Source of the DNA: Bacillus sp. CH140a_4T
GTDB taxonomy: Bacteria; Bacillota; Bacilli; Bacillales; Bacillaceae_G
Assembly: GCF_008923725.1 (NCBI RefSeq)
Contig: NZ_WBPF01000006.1
Location: forward strand, 62,001 to 126,000
Reading direction: 5' to 3'
DNA: 64,000 bases
The position numbers and the translations under genes are program-made. The first letter of the stretch is position 1, and each line of letters opens with the position of its first letter. Under the pieces are notes generated by a model that was not told the DNA's origin, made no database searches, and was given only the letters and a program-made list of their open reading frames with translations. This document shows, in pieces, positions 11,934 through 20,697 of this stretch.

Positions 11934-11951
11934 ACCGAGCGCTCGCTCGGT
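11934..11951. promoter_or_regulatory. GC-rich 18-base dyad in the fadF-thiolase gap (possible TetR operator)
   Basis: ACCGAGCGCTCGCTCGGT has perfect 8-base arms around a 2-base centre, about 29 bases upstream of the thiolase start. Its GC content stands out in this AT-rich DNA, and no T run follows, so a terminator role is unlikely. Size and symmetry fit a TetR-family operator, and a TetR gene lies in the same cluster. The link is inference. Confidence 0.45.
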
Positions 11952-11966
11952 ATTGTTACGTTGAGA

Positions 11967-11989
11967 AGAGGTGCAATGATTGCACCTCT
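11967..11989. repeat. Perfect 11+1+11 palindrome in the fadF-thiolase gap
   Basis: Arms AGAGGTGCAAT and ATTGCACCTCT flank one central base. It lies 27 bases downstream of the fadF stop on the minus strand. A one-base centre is poor for an RNA hairpin but suits binding by a dimeric protein. No T run follows. The two palindromes fill most of the 111-base gap. Confidence 0.5.
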
Positions 11990-12016
11990 CTCTAAAGTTG
12001 TATTCATGCTTGCAGA

Positions 12017-14128
12017 TTACATTGCTTCTTTCTTCTGTCCGATAACAGAGCGTTCTAAAATCTCTGTTACATCAAGAGTTTGAACCTTCTCTTCTACTTC
12101 TTTTGCTTTCGTCCCATCACTAATCATCGTTAAGCAATATGGACAACCTGTACCAATAATGGATGGTTGCACAGCTAGCGCTTGTTCTGTACGAGCAACA
12201 TTAATACGTGAACCTGCTGTCTCTTCCATCCACATTAGGCCACCACCTGCGCCACAGCACATTCCCGTTTCACGGTTACGTGCCATTTCTACAAGATTCA
12301 CACCAGGAATTGCTTTCAAAATGTCGCGCGGCGCTTCGTATACTTCGTTGTATCTTCCTAAGTAACAGGAATCATGGTACGTAACTGTTTCCTCAATAGC
12401 GTGAACAGGTTTTAAGCGTCCTTCTTTCACCCACTGAGCTAACAATTCTGTATGATGATAGACTTCTGCTTGCAAGCCAAAGTCTGGATACTCATTTTTA
12501 AATGTGTTATAAGCGTGAGGATCAATCGTAACGATTTTCTTCACTCCTGCTTTTTCAAATTCCTCGATATTCTTTGTCGCCATCTCTTGGAAGACAAATT
12601 CATTTCCAAGACGGCGCGGTGTATCTCCAGAATTCTTTTCTTTATTACCAAGTATCGCGAATGAGATGCCTGCTTCGTTCATTAACTTCGCAAACGATAT
12701 CGCAATCTTCTGACTACGATTATCATATGATCCCATTGAACCAACCCAGAATAAATATTCGAACTCCTCGCCAGCTTTCGATTTTTCTTTTACAGTTGGA
12801 ACCGTTACTTCATCATCACCTTGGCGCCAAGTTTCACGCTCTTTACGGTTCAGTCCCCACGGATTCCCTTGACGTTCGATGTTTGTCATCGCACGCTGCG
12901 CTTCCGCGTCCATCTTTCCTTCTGTTAAAACGAGATAGCGGCGTAAATCAATAATTTTGTCAACATGCTCATTCATAACCGGACACTGGTCTTCACAGTT
13001 ACGGCACGTTGTACAAGCCCAAATCTCTTCCTCTGTAATAACATCTCCGATTAAACTCGGATCGTAAGCTAGCGTTGTAGCCGCTGATTCTTGTTGCCCT
13101 TTCCCAACTGCCATCATCGCTAACTGATTTCCTTGTGTATTATTAAAAGCAACTACGGGAACCCACGGTGCTTTTGATGTCACTGCTGCTCCTTTATCAG
13201 TTAAATGATCGCGAAGTTTTAAAATTAAATCCATCGGCGATAACATTTTCCCTGTTCCTGTTGCCGGGCACATATTTGTACAGCGACCACACTCTACGCA
13301 AGCGTATAAATCAATAAGCTGATTTTGTCTAAAGTCTTCAATTTTACCAACACCAAATGTTTCTTGCGTTTCATCTTCAAAGTCAATCTTTTCAAGTTTC
13401 CCTGGATTTGAAAGACGACCGAAGAAAACGTTAACTGGTCCCGCAATTAAATGCGCATGTTTTGATTGTGGAACATACACTAAAAACGTTAACAAAATTA
13501 GTAGATGTACCCACCAAGAGAAATAGAACACAGAAATGGCTACGGTTTCATTTATTCCCGAGAAAACGTAAGCGATTGCAGAAGCGATTGGTTCACTCCA
13601 TGAAAGCTCTTCGCCGTGCCATATAATTCCCATCCCATTACCGAGTAGCACAGAAATCATTAAGCCACCAATAAAGATAAGAACAAGGCCTGATTTGAAA
13701 TTACGTTTTAAACGAACTAGCTTCTCAACATAACGTCTATGAAAAGCCCAAAAGACTGCAATTAAAATAACAAGTGTGACAATTTCCTGGAAGAATGTAA
13801 ATGCAGGGTATAGTGGTCCAAGTGGAAGATGTGATCCTGGTGCGAGTCCTTTCCAAACGAAGTCAATTGCTCCAAATTGGACAAGAATAAATCCGTAAAA
13901 GAACATAACGTGAATAATGCCGCTCTTTTTATCTTTCAGCAGCTTTTTCTGACCGAAAACATTGACCTTAAGGAGGTCCCAACGCTCTTTAAAACGACGG
14001 TCAAATTCAATCTTTTTTCCTAACTGTATGTAGGCCATTCTCGTTCGTATAAGATACACAAACAAATATCCCGCATAAGCAATAACAGCAATGGCAGCCA
14101 GCCAATTAATGATCAGTAAGCTATTCAT
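12017..14128 (-). CDS. fadF: Membrane-bound Fe-S oxidoreductase of acyl-CoA degradation (FadF)
   Basis: A 703-residue heterodisulfide-reductase-like protein, thought to pass electrons from acyl-CoA oxidation to the membrane quinone pool. The N-terminal 230 residues carry about six membrane segments like a NarI-type subunit. Two 4Fe-4S clusters follow (CVECGRCTNMCPATG near residue 278 and CTTCRNCEDQCPV near residue 373). The C-terminal half has CCG-type cysteine motifs (HDSCYLGRYN and CCGAGGGLMW). Synteny with fadF-clsB-uvsE of B. subtilis supports the name. A FadR-like box lies upstream at 14226-14243. Confidence 0.9.
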   Translation of the reverse strand: MNSLLIINWLAAIAVIAYAGYLFVYLIRTRMAYIQLGKKIEFDRRFKERWDLLKVNVFGQKKLLKDKKSGIIHVMFFYGFILVQFGAIDFVWKGLAPGSHLPLGPLYPAFTFFQEIVTLVILIAVFWAFHRRYVEKLVRLKRNFKSGLVLIFIGGLMISVLLGNGMGIIWHGEELSWSEPIASAIAYVFSGINETVAISVFYFSWWVHLLILLTFLVYVPQSKHAHLIAGPVNVFFGRLSNPGKLEKIDFEDETQETFGVGKIEDFRQNQLIDLYACVECGRCTNMCPATGTGKMLSPMDLILKLRDHLTDKGAAVTSKAPWVPVVAFNNTQGNQLAMMAVGKGQQESAATTLAYDPSLIGDVITEEEIWACTTCRNCEDQCPVMNEHVDKIIDLRRYLVLTEGKMDAEAQRAMTNIERQGNPWGLNRKERETWRQGDDEVTVPTVKEKSKAGEEFEYLFWVGSMGSYDNRSQKIAISFAKLMNEAGISFAILGNKEKNSGDTPRRLGNEFVFQEMATKNIEEFEKAGVKKIVTIDPHAYNTFKNEYPDFGLQAEVYHHTELLAQWVKEGRLKPVHAIEETVTYHDSCYLGRYNEVYEAPRDILKAIPGVNLVEMARNRETGMCCGAGGGLMWMEETAGSRINVARTEQALAVQPSIIGTGCPYCLTMISDGTKAKEVEEKVQTLDVTEILERSVIGQKKEAM

Positions 14129-14225
14129 TTTTATGCTACCCCTCTCTTTGTAAGCCCTCTTTCTTTTTTAGAATCTTCAAAAACATATAATTTTCTGAAT
14201 TTTATCCCCTATCTTCATTATATAA

Positions 14226-14243
14226 TGAGTGAGCATTCAGTCA
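14226..14243. promoter_or_regulatory. FadR-like operator upstream of fadF
   Basis: TGAGTGAGCATTCAGTCA matches the B. subtilis FadR consensus TGAATGANTANTCATTCA at all but three defined positions and is nearly symmetric. It lies 98 bases upstream of the fadF start, between divergent fadF and clsB. FadR represses fatty-acid degradation genes until long-chain acyl-CoA is present. Assignment rests on consensus matching. Confidence 0.6.
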
Positions 14244-14367
14244 ACAGTTTTTTGTTATACAACAACATATTTTTTAATAAAGGTGTTTATTTCGGTAAAA
14301 CTATAAAGTGAAAGTTTAATTTATAAAAAACTGTTGGTGAAAAGACCGTGAAGGAGGGAATTTACTC

Positions 14368-15561
14368 ATGTTCTTCTTATCTCTCTTGTTAATAGGCAGC
14401 GCTCTCTGGATTGTAATCGATCTTTCTTATGGGAGAATTGTTCATTTAAAACGTGTGCGCTCTCGTTCTTTCCCTTTACGTCAAAGTAATTTTCACCTTT
14501 ATACATACGGAAAAGATTTGTATGACGCCCTATTTACTGATATAAAACAGGCGAAACATCATGTGCACGTTTTGTTCTTCATTGTAAAAAACGATAAAAT
14601 CAGTCGTGAATTTTTAAAGTTACTTATAGATAGGGCAAAGGAAGGAATTGAAGTAAGACTTTTACTCGATCAATTAGGAAGCCACCATTTGTCAAACGAG
14701 GCAATTCGCTCCCTACAAAAACATGGTGTCTCTTTTTCATTTTGTCATAAAGTAAAGTTTCCTTTCCCTTTCTTTTCTGCAAATCAAAGAAATCATAGAA
14801 AAATTACAGTTATTGACGGGAAAATTGGTTATATTGGTGGATTTAATATTGGAGAAGAATATTTAGGGCATAATCAAAAATTAGGACTATGGCGCGATTA
14901 TCATTTACGTCTTACAGGGGAAGGGGTGCAAGATTTACAAAAGCAATTTTTACATGATTGGCTCGACGATACGTACCAAAATTTATTAGATTCATCTCTT
15001 TATTTTCCTACGCAACAACCAGGAATCATTCTACATCGTTTTATTCCTACTGATGGTGCCTATTTGCAAAATACATTTTTATATTTAATCGAAAGCGCGG
15101 AAAAAGAACTCTTTATCGGTACACCGTATTTCATTCCTGGGAAAAAAATTATGAACGCATTATTAGAAGCACGAAAACGTGGTGTTCAAATCACGATTCT
15201 CGTTCCAGAAAAAGCGGATCACGCCCTGGTTCGCGAAGCGAAATTCCCATATTGCCGAAAGTTAATACAAGCCGGGTGTAATATTTACGCATTTCAACAA
15301 GGGTTTTTTCACGCTAAAGTTATTATAGCGGACGATGACATTTGTGATATCGGAACTGCAAACTTTGATATGAGAAGTTTATATATTAACCATGAAATCA
15401 ACTGCCTTTTATATGATAAACATTTTATACAAACAGTTAAAAACAAATTCCATGAAGATCTAGAAAACGCGTCATTACTTTCCTTTAAAGATGTTAGCCC
15501 GATTTCTCTTATTGATAGAGGAAAAGAATGGATAGGAACGATACTCGCTTTTTTCCTATAG
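14368..15561 (+). CDS. clsB: Cardiolipin synthase-like phospholipase D protein (ClsB/YwjE)
   Basis: A 397-residue phosphatidyltransferase that condenses phosphatidylglycerol to cardiolipin at the membrane. One N-terminal hydrophobic anchor is followed by two HKD motifs of the PLD family: [19 protein letters not shown] near residue 146 and [24 protein letters not shown] near residue 312. It is shorter than the main ClsA type with two membrane helices. It sits divergent to fadF and upstream of uvsE, as ywjE does in B. subtilis. The ATG follows GAAGGAGGGAA. Confidence 0.9.
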   Translation: MFFLSLLLIGSALWIVIDLSYGRIVHLKRVRSRSFPLRQSNFHLYTYGKDLYDALFTDIKQAKHHVHVLFFIVKNDKISREFLKLLIDRAKEGIEVRLLLDQLGSHHLSNEAIRSLQKHGVSFSFCHKVKFPFPFFSANQRNHRKITVIDGKIGYIGGFNIGEEYLGHNQKLGLWRDYHLRLTGEGVQDLQKQFLHDWLDDTYQNLLDSSLYFPTQQPGIILHRFIPTDGAYLQNTFLYLIESAEKELFIGTPYFIPGKKIMNALLEARKRGVQITILVPEKADHALVREAKFPYCRKLIQAGCNIYAFQQGFFHAKVIIADDDICDIGTANFDMRSLYINHEINCLLYDKHFIQTVKNKFHEDLENASLLSFKDVSPISLIDRGKEWIGTILAFFL

Positions 15562-15593
15562 GAAAGATAATGACTAAAGGAGATGTATTCATT

Positions 15594-16547
15594 ATGATTA
15601 TGCGGTTCGGATATGTCTCACATGCAATGGCACTCTGGGACTGTTCTCCTGCCAAAACGATGACATTTACAAGCTTTCAAAAGCTTAATAAACAAGAACG
15701 AGAAGAGAAATTGTACGATGTTACAAGGCAAAATCTTGAGCATACAATACGTATTCTTCATTACAATATAGCACATGAAATTCCGTTATATCGCTTGTCT
15801 TCTTCCATCGTCCCACTTGCAACGCACCCGGAAGTCGAATTTGATTATATCGGGGTATTTACACCGCTTTGGCGTAAAATTGGGGCATTAATTAAAGAAC
15901 ACAATTTAAGAGTAAGTTTTCATCCAAATCAATTTACGCTATTTACAAGCGACAAACCGCACATTACAACTAACGCTATTACAGATATGACCTATCATTA
16001 TAAAGTATTAGATGCAATAGGAATTGCAGATTCTTCTTATATTAACATCCATGTAGGTGGTGCCTATGGAAATAAAGAAAAAGCGGTTGGACGTTTCCAT
16101 GAAAATATAAAAAGAATTCCTATACATATAAAAAAGCAAATGACACTTGAAAATGATGATAAAACATATACAACAGCTGAAACTTTATCTATTTGTCAAA
16201 AAGAAAAAATCCCATTCGTATTTGATTATCATCATCACATAGCAAACCTTTGCGAAGAACCGCTAGAAGCGTTACTTCCTGCAATTTTTGAAACTTGGTC
16301 ACATACAAATATCCCTCCTAAAGTTCACATTTCTTCTCCTAAATCAGAAAAAGAATTTAGGGCTCACGCTGAATATATTGATTTGGAGTTTATTAAGCCT
16401 TTCTTACACATTGCCAAAAGAATCAATCAGAATTTTGATATTATGATTGAAAGTAAACAGAAAGATTTAGCAATGCTGCAATTCATACACGAATTATCCT
16501 CTATAAGAGGAATCAAAAGAATAAATAGCGCAACATTACAATGGTAA
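15594..16547 (+). CDS. uvsE: UV damage endonuclease
   Basis: A 317-residue TIM-barrel endonuclease that nicks DNA 5' of UV photoproducts and helps spores and cells repair UV damage. It begins [12 protein letters not shown] and carries the metal-site segments [37 protein letters not shown] and VHISSPK expected for UvsE. The longest open frame starts inside clsB; ATG at 15594 behind AAAGGAGATG is better. The stop codon lies in the loop of the terminator hairpin. Confidence 0.93.
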   Translation: MIMRFGYVSHAMALWDCSPAKTMTFTSFQKLNKQEREEKLYDVTRQNLEHTIRILHYNIAHEIPLYRLSSSIVPLATHPEVEFDYIGVFTPLWRKIGALIKEHNLRVSFHPNQFTLFTSDKPHITTNAITDMTYHYKVLDAIGIADSSYINIHVGGAYGNKEKAVGRFHENIKRIPIHIKKQMTLENDDKTYTTAETLSICQKEKIPFVFDYHHHIANLCEEPLEALLPAIFETWSHTNIPPKVHISSPKSEKEFRAHAEYIDLEFIKPFLHIAKRINQNFDIMIESKQKDLAMLQFIHELSSIRGIKRINSATLQW

Positions 16548-16570
16548 ATTGTAATGTTGCGCTATTTTTT
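16524..16570 (+). terminator. uvsE terminator overlapping the end of the coding region
   Basis: A 19-base inverted repeat (from AATAGCGCAACATTACAAT) begins 24 bases before the end of uvsE; the TAA is in the loop, and a T run follows. The last codons therefore double as the terminator arm. Confidence 0.88.
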
Positions 16571-16675
16571 TCAAAAAAAGTAATTTTCATAGTAAAAAAC
16601 ACCCTATTTTATATGCTATGATTGGAATTAGCATTTTCCACCTGCGATTCAACTTTATTGAAACGGAGTCATAAT

Positions 16676-19354
16676 ATGATTAATCAAAAAAAGCATGTAC
16701 AATTTATCATAATGTATATAAGTATATTTTCTCTTTGGATATTCCTTATCCCTAGAGAATTGAATATAAAAGAAATTGGAATTATTTTCTTATTTTGTTT
16801 TGCTACAATCTTTTCTTGCTATTGCCTATATAAAGCTATTAAGAAGATGAAGCGCGGCGACAAACTATTTTGGGTTTTAGTACTATGCACTTGCATTTGC
16901 GGACTAACTATGGAGATAACTTTATTTCTTCATTCACTTTCTATATATGACCAAGTTATATTCTCATATAAGGCATTGCCCTTTTTCATCGTACAATATA
17001 TTTTGCTCTTCTCTGGCTTTGCTATAAAGTTCATAAAACATTACTCTATTAGAGGCCTTGCTCAATTTTCATTTGATAGCATCTTTATTGTTATTATGAA
17101 TATTTATTTTACCTTAACTTTTATTTTGAATCTTTCAAGCTTTCGTATGTTAACAACAGATATCTGGATTTTAATTGGATATTTTATTGCACAATCATTA
17201 GTAATTTACGCTGTTATTAGCCTGTATAGAAGAGAAGAGTATTCTTCTAGCAGAATTTCATTAATTATCGGCTTTACTATCATACTTGTGTACGGATATA
17301 TACATCTGTTCCAATTAAACATGGGGATGGAAACTTCTTCTGAAGTCTCTTACTTAATACATACTGCTTCAATTTTATTAATTGGTTTGTCGTCCATACT
17401 ATACATTTTAGATAAACCAATACAGCATGAAACAAAAACAAAGTATTATCGATTTGATTATGTACGCTTTATATTACCTTATTTTAGTATAATCATTACT
17501 TTTTCTTTTATTATCTTTCAACCTTGGGATGACAAGTTCATGTTAATCGGTCTCGTATTATCACTCATCTTATTATTCTTACGACAACTTTATATGTGGA
17601 AAGATAATCAAGCACTAATCGATACTTATGAACAGTTGACTACACAACTAGAGGGCGAAGTAGAAGAAGGTGCATCTGCTTTATCAAAAAGTGAACAACG
17701 CTATAAATCTTTATTCGAAGATCATCCTGATGCCGTTTTCTCTTTAAATATGGCGGGTATTTTCCAACAATCCAATACAGCTTGTGAAAGCTTATTTACT
17801 GCCTACTATTGTGAAGTAGAAAGCTATTCTCTTTTACACTTTATTGACCCAAAAGACCATGATCTATTAAAGAAAGCTTTACAAATAACAAAAGAAGGTA
17901 GACCACAAACTTTAGAAGTTCGCACAAAAGAAAAAGAAAGCTATTACTATTACCTTCATATTACACTCATCCCTACTTTCATAAACAAGGAAGTTGTTGG
18001 GATGTTCGGCATAGCACGTGATATTACAACTTTATATGAAAAACAAAAACAAGTAGAACATTTAGCCTTTCATGATGCACTTACTGGTTTGCCAAATCGC
18101 CGAAAGTTTGAAAAAGATTTAAAAACTATTTTAAATACAGCTCAAACTAACGCAAATGATGTTGCCGTCATGTTCCTTGATTTAGATCGATTCAAAAAAA
18201 TTAACGATAGACTTGGGCATGACGTCGGAGACTTATTATTAGTTGAAGTAGCAAAGAGATTACGGAGTTGTTTGCGTTCAAAGGATGTCGTTGCTCGCCA
18301 AGGCGGAGATGAGTTTACAATTCTATTACCAGATATGTACTCAGAAAAAAGTGCAACCTTTATAGCTGAACAGATTTTAACCATTCTGAACAAACCATTC
18401 TTCATTAAAGATGAAGAACTCTCTATTACACCAAGTATCGGAATTGCAATGTATCCTGATTATGGAACTGATGTAACCGAATTAATGAAAAATGCCGATA
18501 TGGCTATGTATCGCGCGAAAGCAAATGGAAAAAACAGATTTGTTTTCTTCTCAAAAGAAATGAGTATTGCTCAAAATGAGAGTAACTTCCTAGAAGGCGA
18601 ACTTGCAAAAGCATTACAACAAAATGAATTTTTCCTTGAATATCAGCCACAAGTAAATACAACAACAAAACAAATTATCGGTTTTGAAGCATTAATTCGC
18701 TGGAAGCATCCAAAACTCGGCATCGTATCTCCTGCCCAATTCATTCCTCTAGCGGAGGAGACTGGATTTATTATTGAACTTGGAAATTGGATTTTACATA
18801 CTGCTTGCTTAGAAGCAAAAAGGTGGCATAATCAAGGTTTTTCTCACTTAAAAGTTGGTGTGAATTTATCTGTTGTTCAATTTAACCATACACATTTAAT
18901 CCATACTATTTCAAAAGTGTTAGAAGAAACAGAACTAAAGCCAGAAGCACTAGATATCGAAATTACAGAAAGTATCGCCATTAATCAAAATCAATCCGTC
19001 GTTGCAAAACTAGAACAACTTCAAAATCTCGGTATTCAAATTTCAATTGATGACTTCGGAACTGGTTATAGTTCTTTAGCTTATTTAACACAATATCCAA
19101 TTAACACATTAAAAATTGCTCGAGAGTTCATTTGCGGTATTACAAATAGTCCTTTAGAAGAAGCAATTATTTCTTCCATTATCACACTATCAAAAGAACT
19201 AAATTTAGAAGTTATTGCAGAAGGTGTAGAAACGGAAGAACAATGGAAGTTTTTATATGAACAAAACTGTGACCACATTCAAGGATTCTTTATTAGCAAG
19301 CCTGTTTCTAGTAAAGACGTTTGGAGGTTACTCCACAAAAAAACAACCGTCTAA
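16676..19354 (+). CDS. cdgF: Membrane PAS-GGDEF-EAL cyclic-di-GMP protein
   Basis: An 892-residue c-di-GMP turnover protein. About eight hydrophobic helices fill residues 1-310, then a short coiled segment, a PAS domain (about 335-455), GGDEF and EAL. The cyclase site GGDEF is intact (543-547), with an RSKD inhibitory I-site exactly five residues before it. The phosphodiesterase EAL (671-673), N, DDFGTGYSSL and EGVE motifs are kept, but the usual LKIDRSF segment reads LKIAREF, with alanine at residue 815 in place of a conserved aspartate. The architecture and position suggest CdgF of B. thuringiensis, from memory. ATG at 16676 follows GGAG. Confidence 0.85.
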   Translation: MINQKKHVQFIIMYISIFSLWIFLIPRELNIKEIGIIFLFCFATIFSCYCLYKAIKKMKRGDKLFWVLVLCTCICGLTMEITLFLHSLSIYDQVIFSYKALPFFIVQYILLFSGFAIKFIKHYSIRGLAQFSFDSIFIVIMNIYFTLTFILNLSSFRMLTTDIWILIGYFIAQSLVIYAVISLYRREEYSSSRISLIIGFTIILVYGYIHLFQLNMGMETSSEVSYLIHTASILLIGLSSILYILDKPIQHETKTKYYRFDYVRFILPYFSIIITFSFIIFQPWDDKFMLIGLVLSLILLFLRQLYMWKDNQALIDTYEQLTTQLEGEVEEGASALSKSEQRYKSLFEDHPDAVFSLNMAGIFQQSNTACESLFTAYYCEVESYSLLHFIDPKDHDLLKKALQITKEGRPQTLEVRTKEKESYYYYLHITLIPTFINKEVVGMFGIARDITTLYEKQKQVEHLAFHDALTGLPNRRKFEKDLKTILNTAQTNANDVAVMFLDLDRFKKINDRLGHDVGDLLLVEVAKRLRSCLRSKDVVARQGGDEFTILLPDMYSEKSATFIAEQILTILNKPFFIKDEELSITPSIGIAMYPDYGTDVTELMKNADMAMYRAKANGKNRFVFFSKEMSIAQNESNFLEGELAKALQQNEFFLEYQPQVNTTTKQIIGFEALIRWKHPKLGIVSPAQFIPLAEETGFIIELGNWILHTACLEAKRWHNQGFSHLKVGVNLSVVQFNHTHLIHTISKVLEETELKPEALDIEITESIAINQNQSVVAKLEQLQNLGIQISIDDFGTGYSSLAYLTQYPINTLKIAREFICGITNSPLEEAIISSIITLSKELNLEVIAEGVETEEQWKFLYEQNCDHIQGFFISKPVSSKDVWRLLHKKTTV

Positions 19355-19369
19355 GTAAGACGGTTGTTT
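19341..19369. terminator. Bidirectional terminator between cdgF-like gene and papR
   Basis: AAACAACCGTC and its complement flank a 7-base loop that contains the stop codon of the plus-strand gene. A T run follows on plus, and the mirrored A run serves papR, whose stop is two bases away. Confidence 0.85.
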
Positions 19370-19371
19370 TT

Positions 19372-19518
19372 TTAATGTTCAAATGGTAAATCTGAAGCTA
19401 ATTGTACCTCTTGATCATTATGAGAAATTACTTGACTTTTCTCTAAAGCTGTATCTGTTAATGAAATACCCCATGCCATTGCTAACGTTAATAGACTACC
19501 AATAAGTAATTTTTTCAT
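19372..19518 (-). CDS. papR: PapR, signalling peptide precursor of PlcR
   Basis: A 48-residue secreted propeptide. It begins with a short signal peptide (MKKLLIGSLLTLAMAWGIS) and ends SDLPFEH. In the B. cereus group the exported peptide is trimmed outside the cell, re-imported by Opp and binds PlcR, turning on the virulence regulon. The C-terminal pentapeptide defines strain pherotypes; LPFEH corresponds to group IV in the scheme I recall from Slamti and Lereclus. It lies just downstream of plcR, with its own perfect PlcR box at 19574-19589. Too short for usual gene calls. Confidence 0.95.
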   Translation of the reverse strand: MKKLLIGSLLTLAMAWGISLTDTALEKSQVISHNDQEVQLASDLPFEH

Positions 19519-19573
19519 ATTCCATCACCCACATCGTTTTCTTTTAATATATCATGAAAATTTATCCACAACT

Positions 19574-19589
19574 TATGCAATTATGCATA
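19574..19589. promoter_or_regulatory. PlcR box upstream of papR
   Basis: TATGCAATTATGCATA fits the PlcR consensus TATGNANNNNTNCATA at every fixed position, 56 bases upstream of the papR start. It would place papR under positive control by PlcR and close the feedback loop. Confidence 0.92.
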
Positions 19590-19665
19590 CCCATTTTTTG
19601 GATATCTCATTACTTTTTGTTGATGTAACCTACGAAATATACCACTATACATATTCCAAATCATT

Positions 19666-20529
19666 TTAATTTAAATACTTCTTTTTTTTTAATAACGTCT
19701 CTTTGTAAGAATGTAAATCTAATAAATCAAAGAAGAAAGACGCTTTTTTATACACTTCTTTAATATCATCTGATGAATACTCTAATTTCTCAAGGCACTC
19801 GCCCTTTTGATAATACAATTGACCGATTAATTCCATACTTCCCATATACCGAGAAGCTTCAATCGCTTCATTTACTTGATACAATGCCTCTTCAAACTGA
19901 TCACTCAAATATAAAGCTTTTGCATAATTGTATCGAACTTTAACTGTGAATGCCTCATTATTATGTAGCGATTCTAACTGTTCTAAAATAGCTCGAAATG
20001 AATGTATTGCCCTATCTAATTGATTATTTTCTGCACAAATACTTGCAATAGAATTTTCAATATATAAATTTTGAAATACATCTATTCCTCCGTATGATTG
20101 ATGTACAATTTTTTTCAACTCTAAAATGCAATATTCAAAATTAATTTTCTGTAAAACATATGCAGATAAGTAATAGTACCAAAGAAGAAACTGATTAAAT
20201 TCTGGATGAAACTTTTCTTTTTTTAACTCATTTGAAACAATGCTATAAATTTCAGCATATTGTTTCTTCTTACTCAACATTTGAATTTTATCTTTAAATA
20301 ACTTTTTTCTTTCAATATCAGAATAAATAAGTACCTCATAAAAGTGAATAATAGGAACTTGTAATTTCGCTGCGATACCTTGCAATATGTCCATACTTGG
20401 GTATACCGCGCCCGATTCAATTCGGCTTACTTCCGATTGATGACATATGTTCTCGGATAACTGTTTTTGTGTTAATCCCCTCATTACCCTAATTTTCTTA
20501 ATTTCACTTCCTAATTTTTCTGCGTGCAT
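19666..20529 (-). CDS. plcR: PlcR, quorum-sensing master activator of virulence genes
   Basis: A 287-residue RNPP-family regulator that binds PapR and activates phospholipases, haemolysins, enterotoxins and proteases. The N-terminal HTH (LGSEIKKIRVMRGLTQKQLSEN, then HQSEVSRIESG) is followed by TPR helices from about residue 75 to the end, where the peptide binds. The frame is open throughout; B. anthracis carries a nonsense mutation in this gene, which is absent here. ATG at 20529 gives the family start MHAEKLGSEIKK. Upstream are a perfect PlcR box and two Spo0A boxes. Confidence 0.96.
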   Translation of the reverse strand: MHAEKLGSEIKKIRVMRGLTQKQLSENICHQSEVSRIESGAVYPSMDILQGIAAKLQVPIIHFYEVLIYSDIERKKLFKDKIQMLSKKKQYAEIYSIVSNELKKEKFHPEFNQFLLWYYYLSAYVLQKINFEYCILELKKIVHQSYGGIDVFQNLYIENSIASICAENNQLDRAIHSFRAILEQLESLHNNEAFTVKVRYNYAKALYLSDQFEEALYQVNEAIEASRYMGSMELIGQLYYQKGECLEKLEYSSDDIKEVYKKASFFFDLLDLHSYKETLLKKKKYLN

Positions 20530-20595
20530 ACTTACCCACCATCCCATTATAACAATCTAATTTGTTAAGTTGTCATACCACTACAATAATGTGAA

Positions 20596-20602
20596 TTCGA
20601 CA
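20596..20602. promoter_or_regulatory. Spo0A box flanking the plcR PlcR box (plcR-proximal)
   Basis: TTCGACA is the complement of the Spo0A box TGTCGAA. It lies between the plcR start and the PlcR box. Spo0A~P is known to repress plcR through two such boxes, so this agrees with the described control. Confidence 0.75.
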
Positions 20603-20610
20603 ATTTTTGA

Positions 20611-20626
20611 TATGAAATAATGCATA
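20611..20626. promoter_or_regulatory. PlcR box of the plcR promoter
   Basis: TATGAAATAATGCATA matches TATGNANNNNTNCATA fully, 82 bases upstream of plcR. It allows autoactivation. In relatives the same box also serves the divergent nprB gene, which here is only a fragment. Confidence 0.92.
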
Positions 20627-20638
20627 ATATATATAAAA

Positions 20639-20645
20639 TTCGGCA
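20639..20645. promoter_or_regulatory. Second Spo0A box flanking the plcR PlcR box
   Basis: TTCGGCA is the complement of TGCCGAA, which fits TGNCGAA. Together with 20596-20602 it brackets the PlcR box. Confidence 0.6.
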
Positions 20646-20697
20646 AATTTTTCATACAATCCATCTCACATACAATAATAGATTAGTAGTTTTATAG

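Noticed and set aside
19666-20529. Truncated B. anthracis-type plcR
   Set aside because: The reading frame is open to the normal end.
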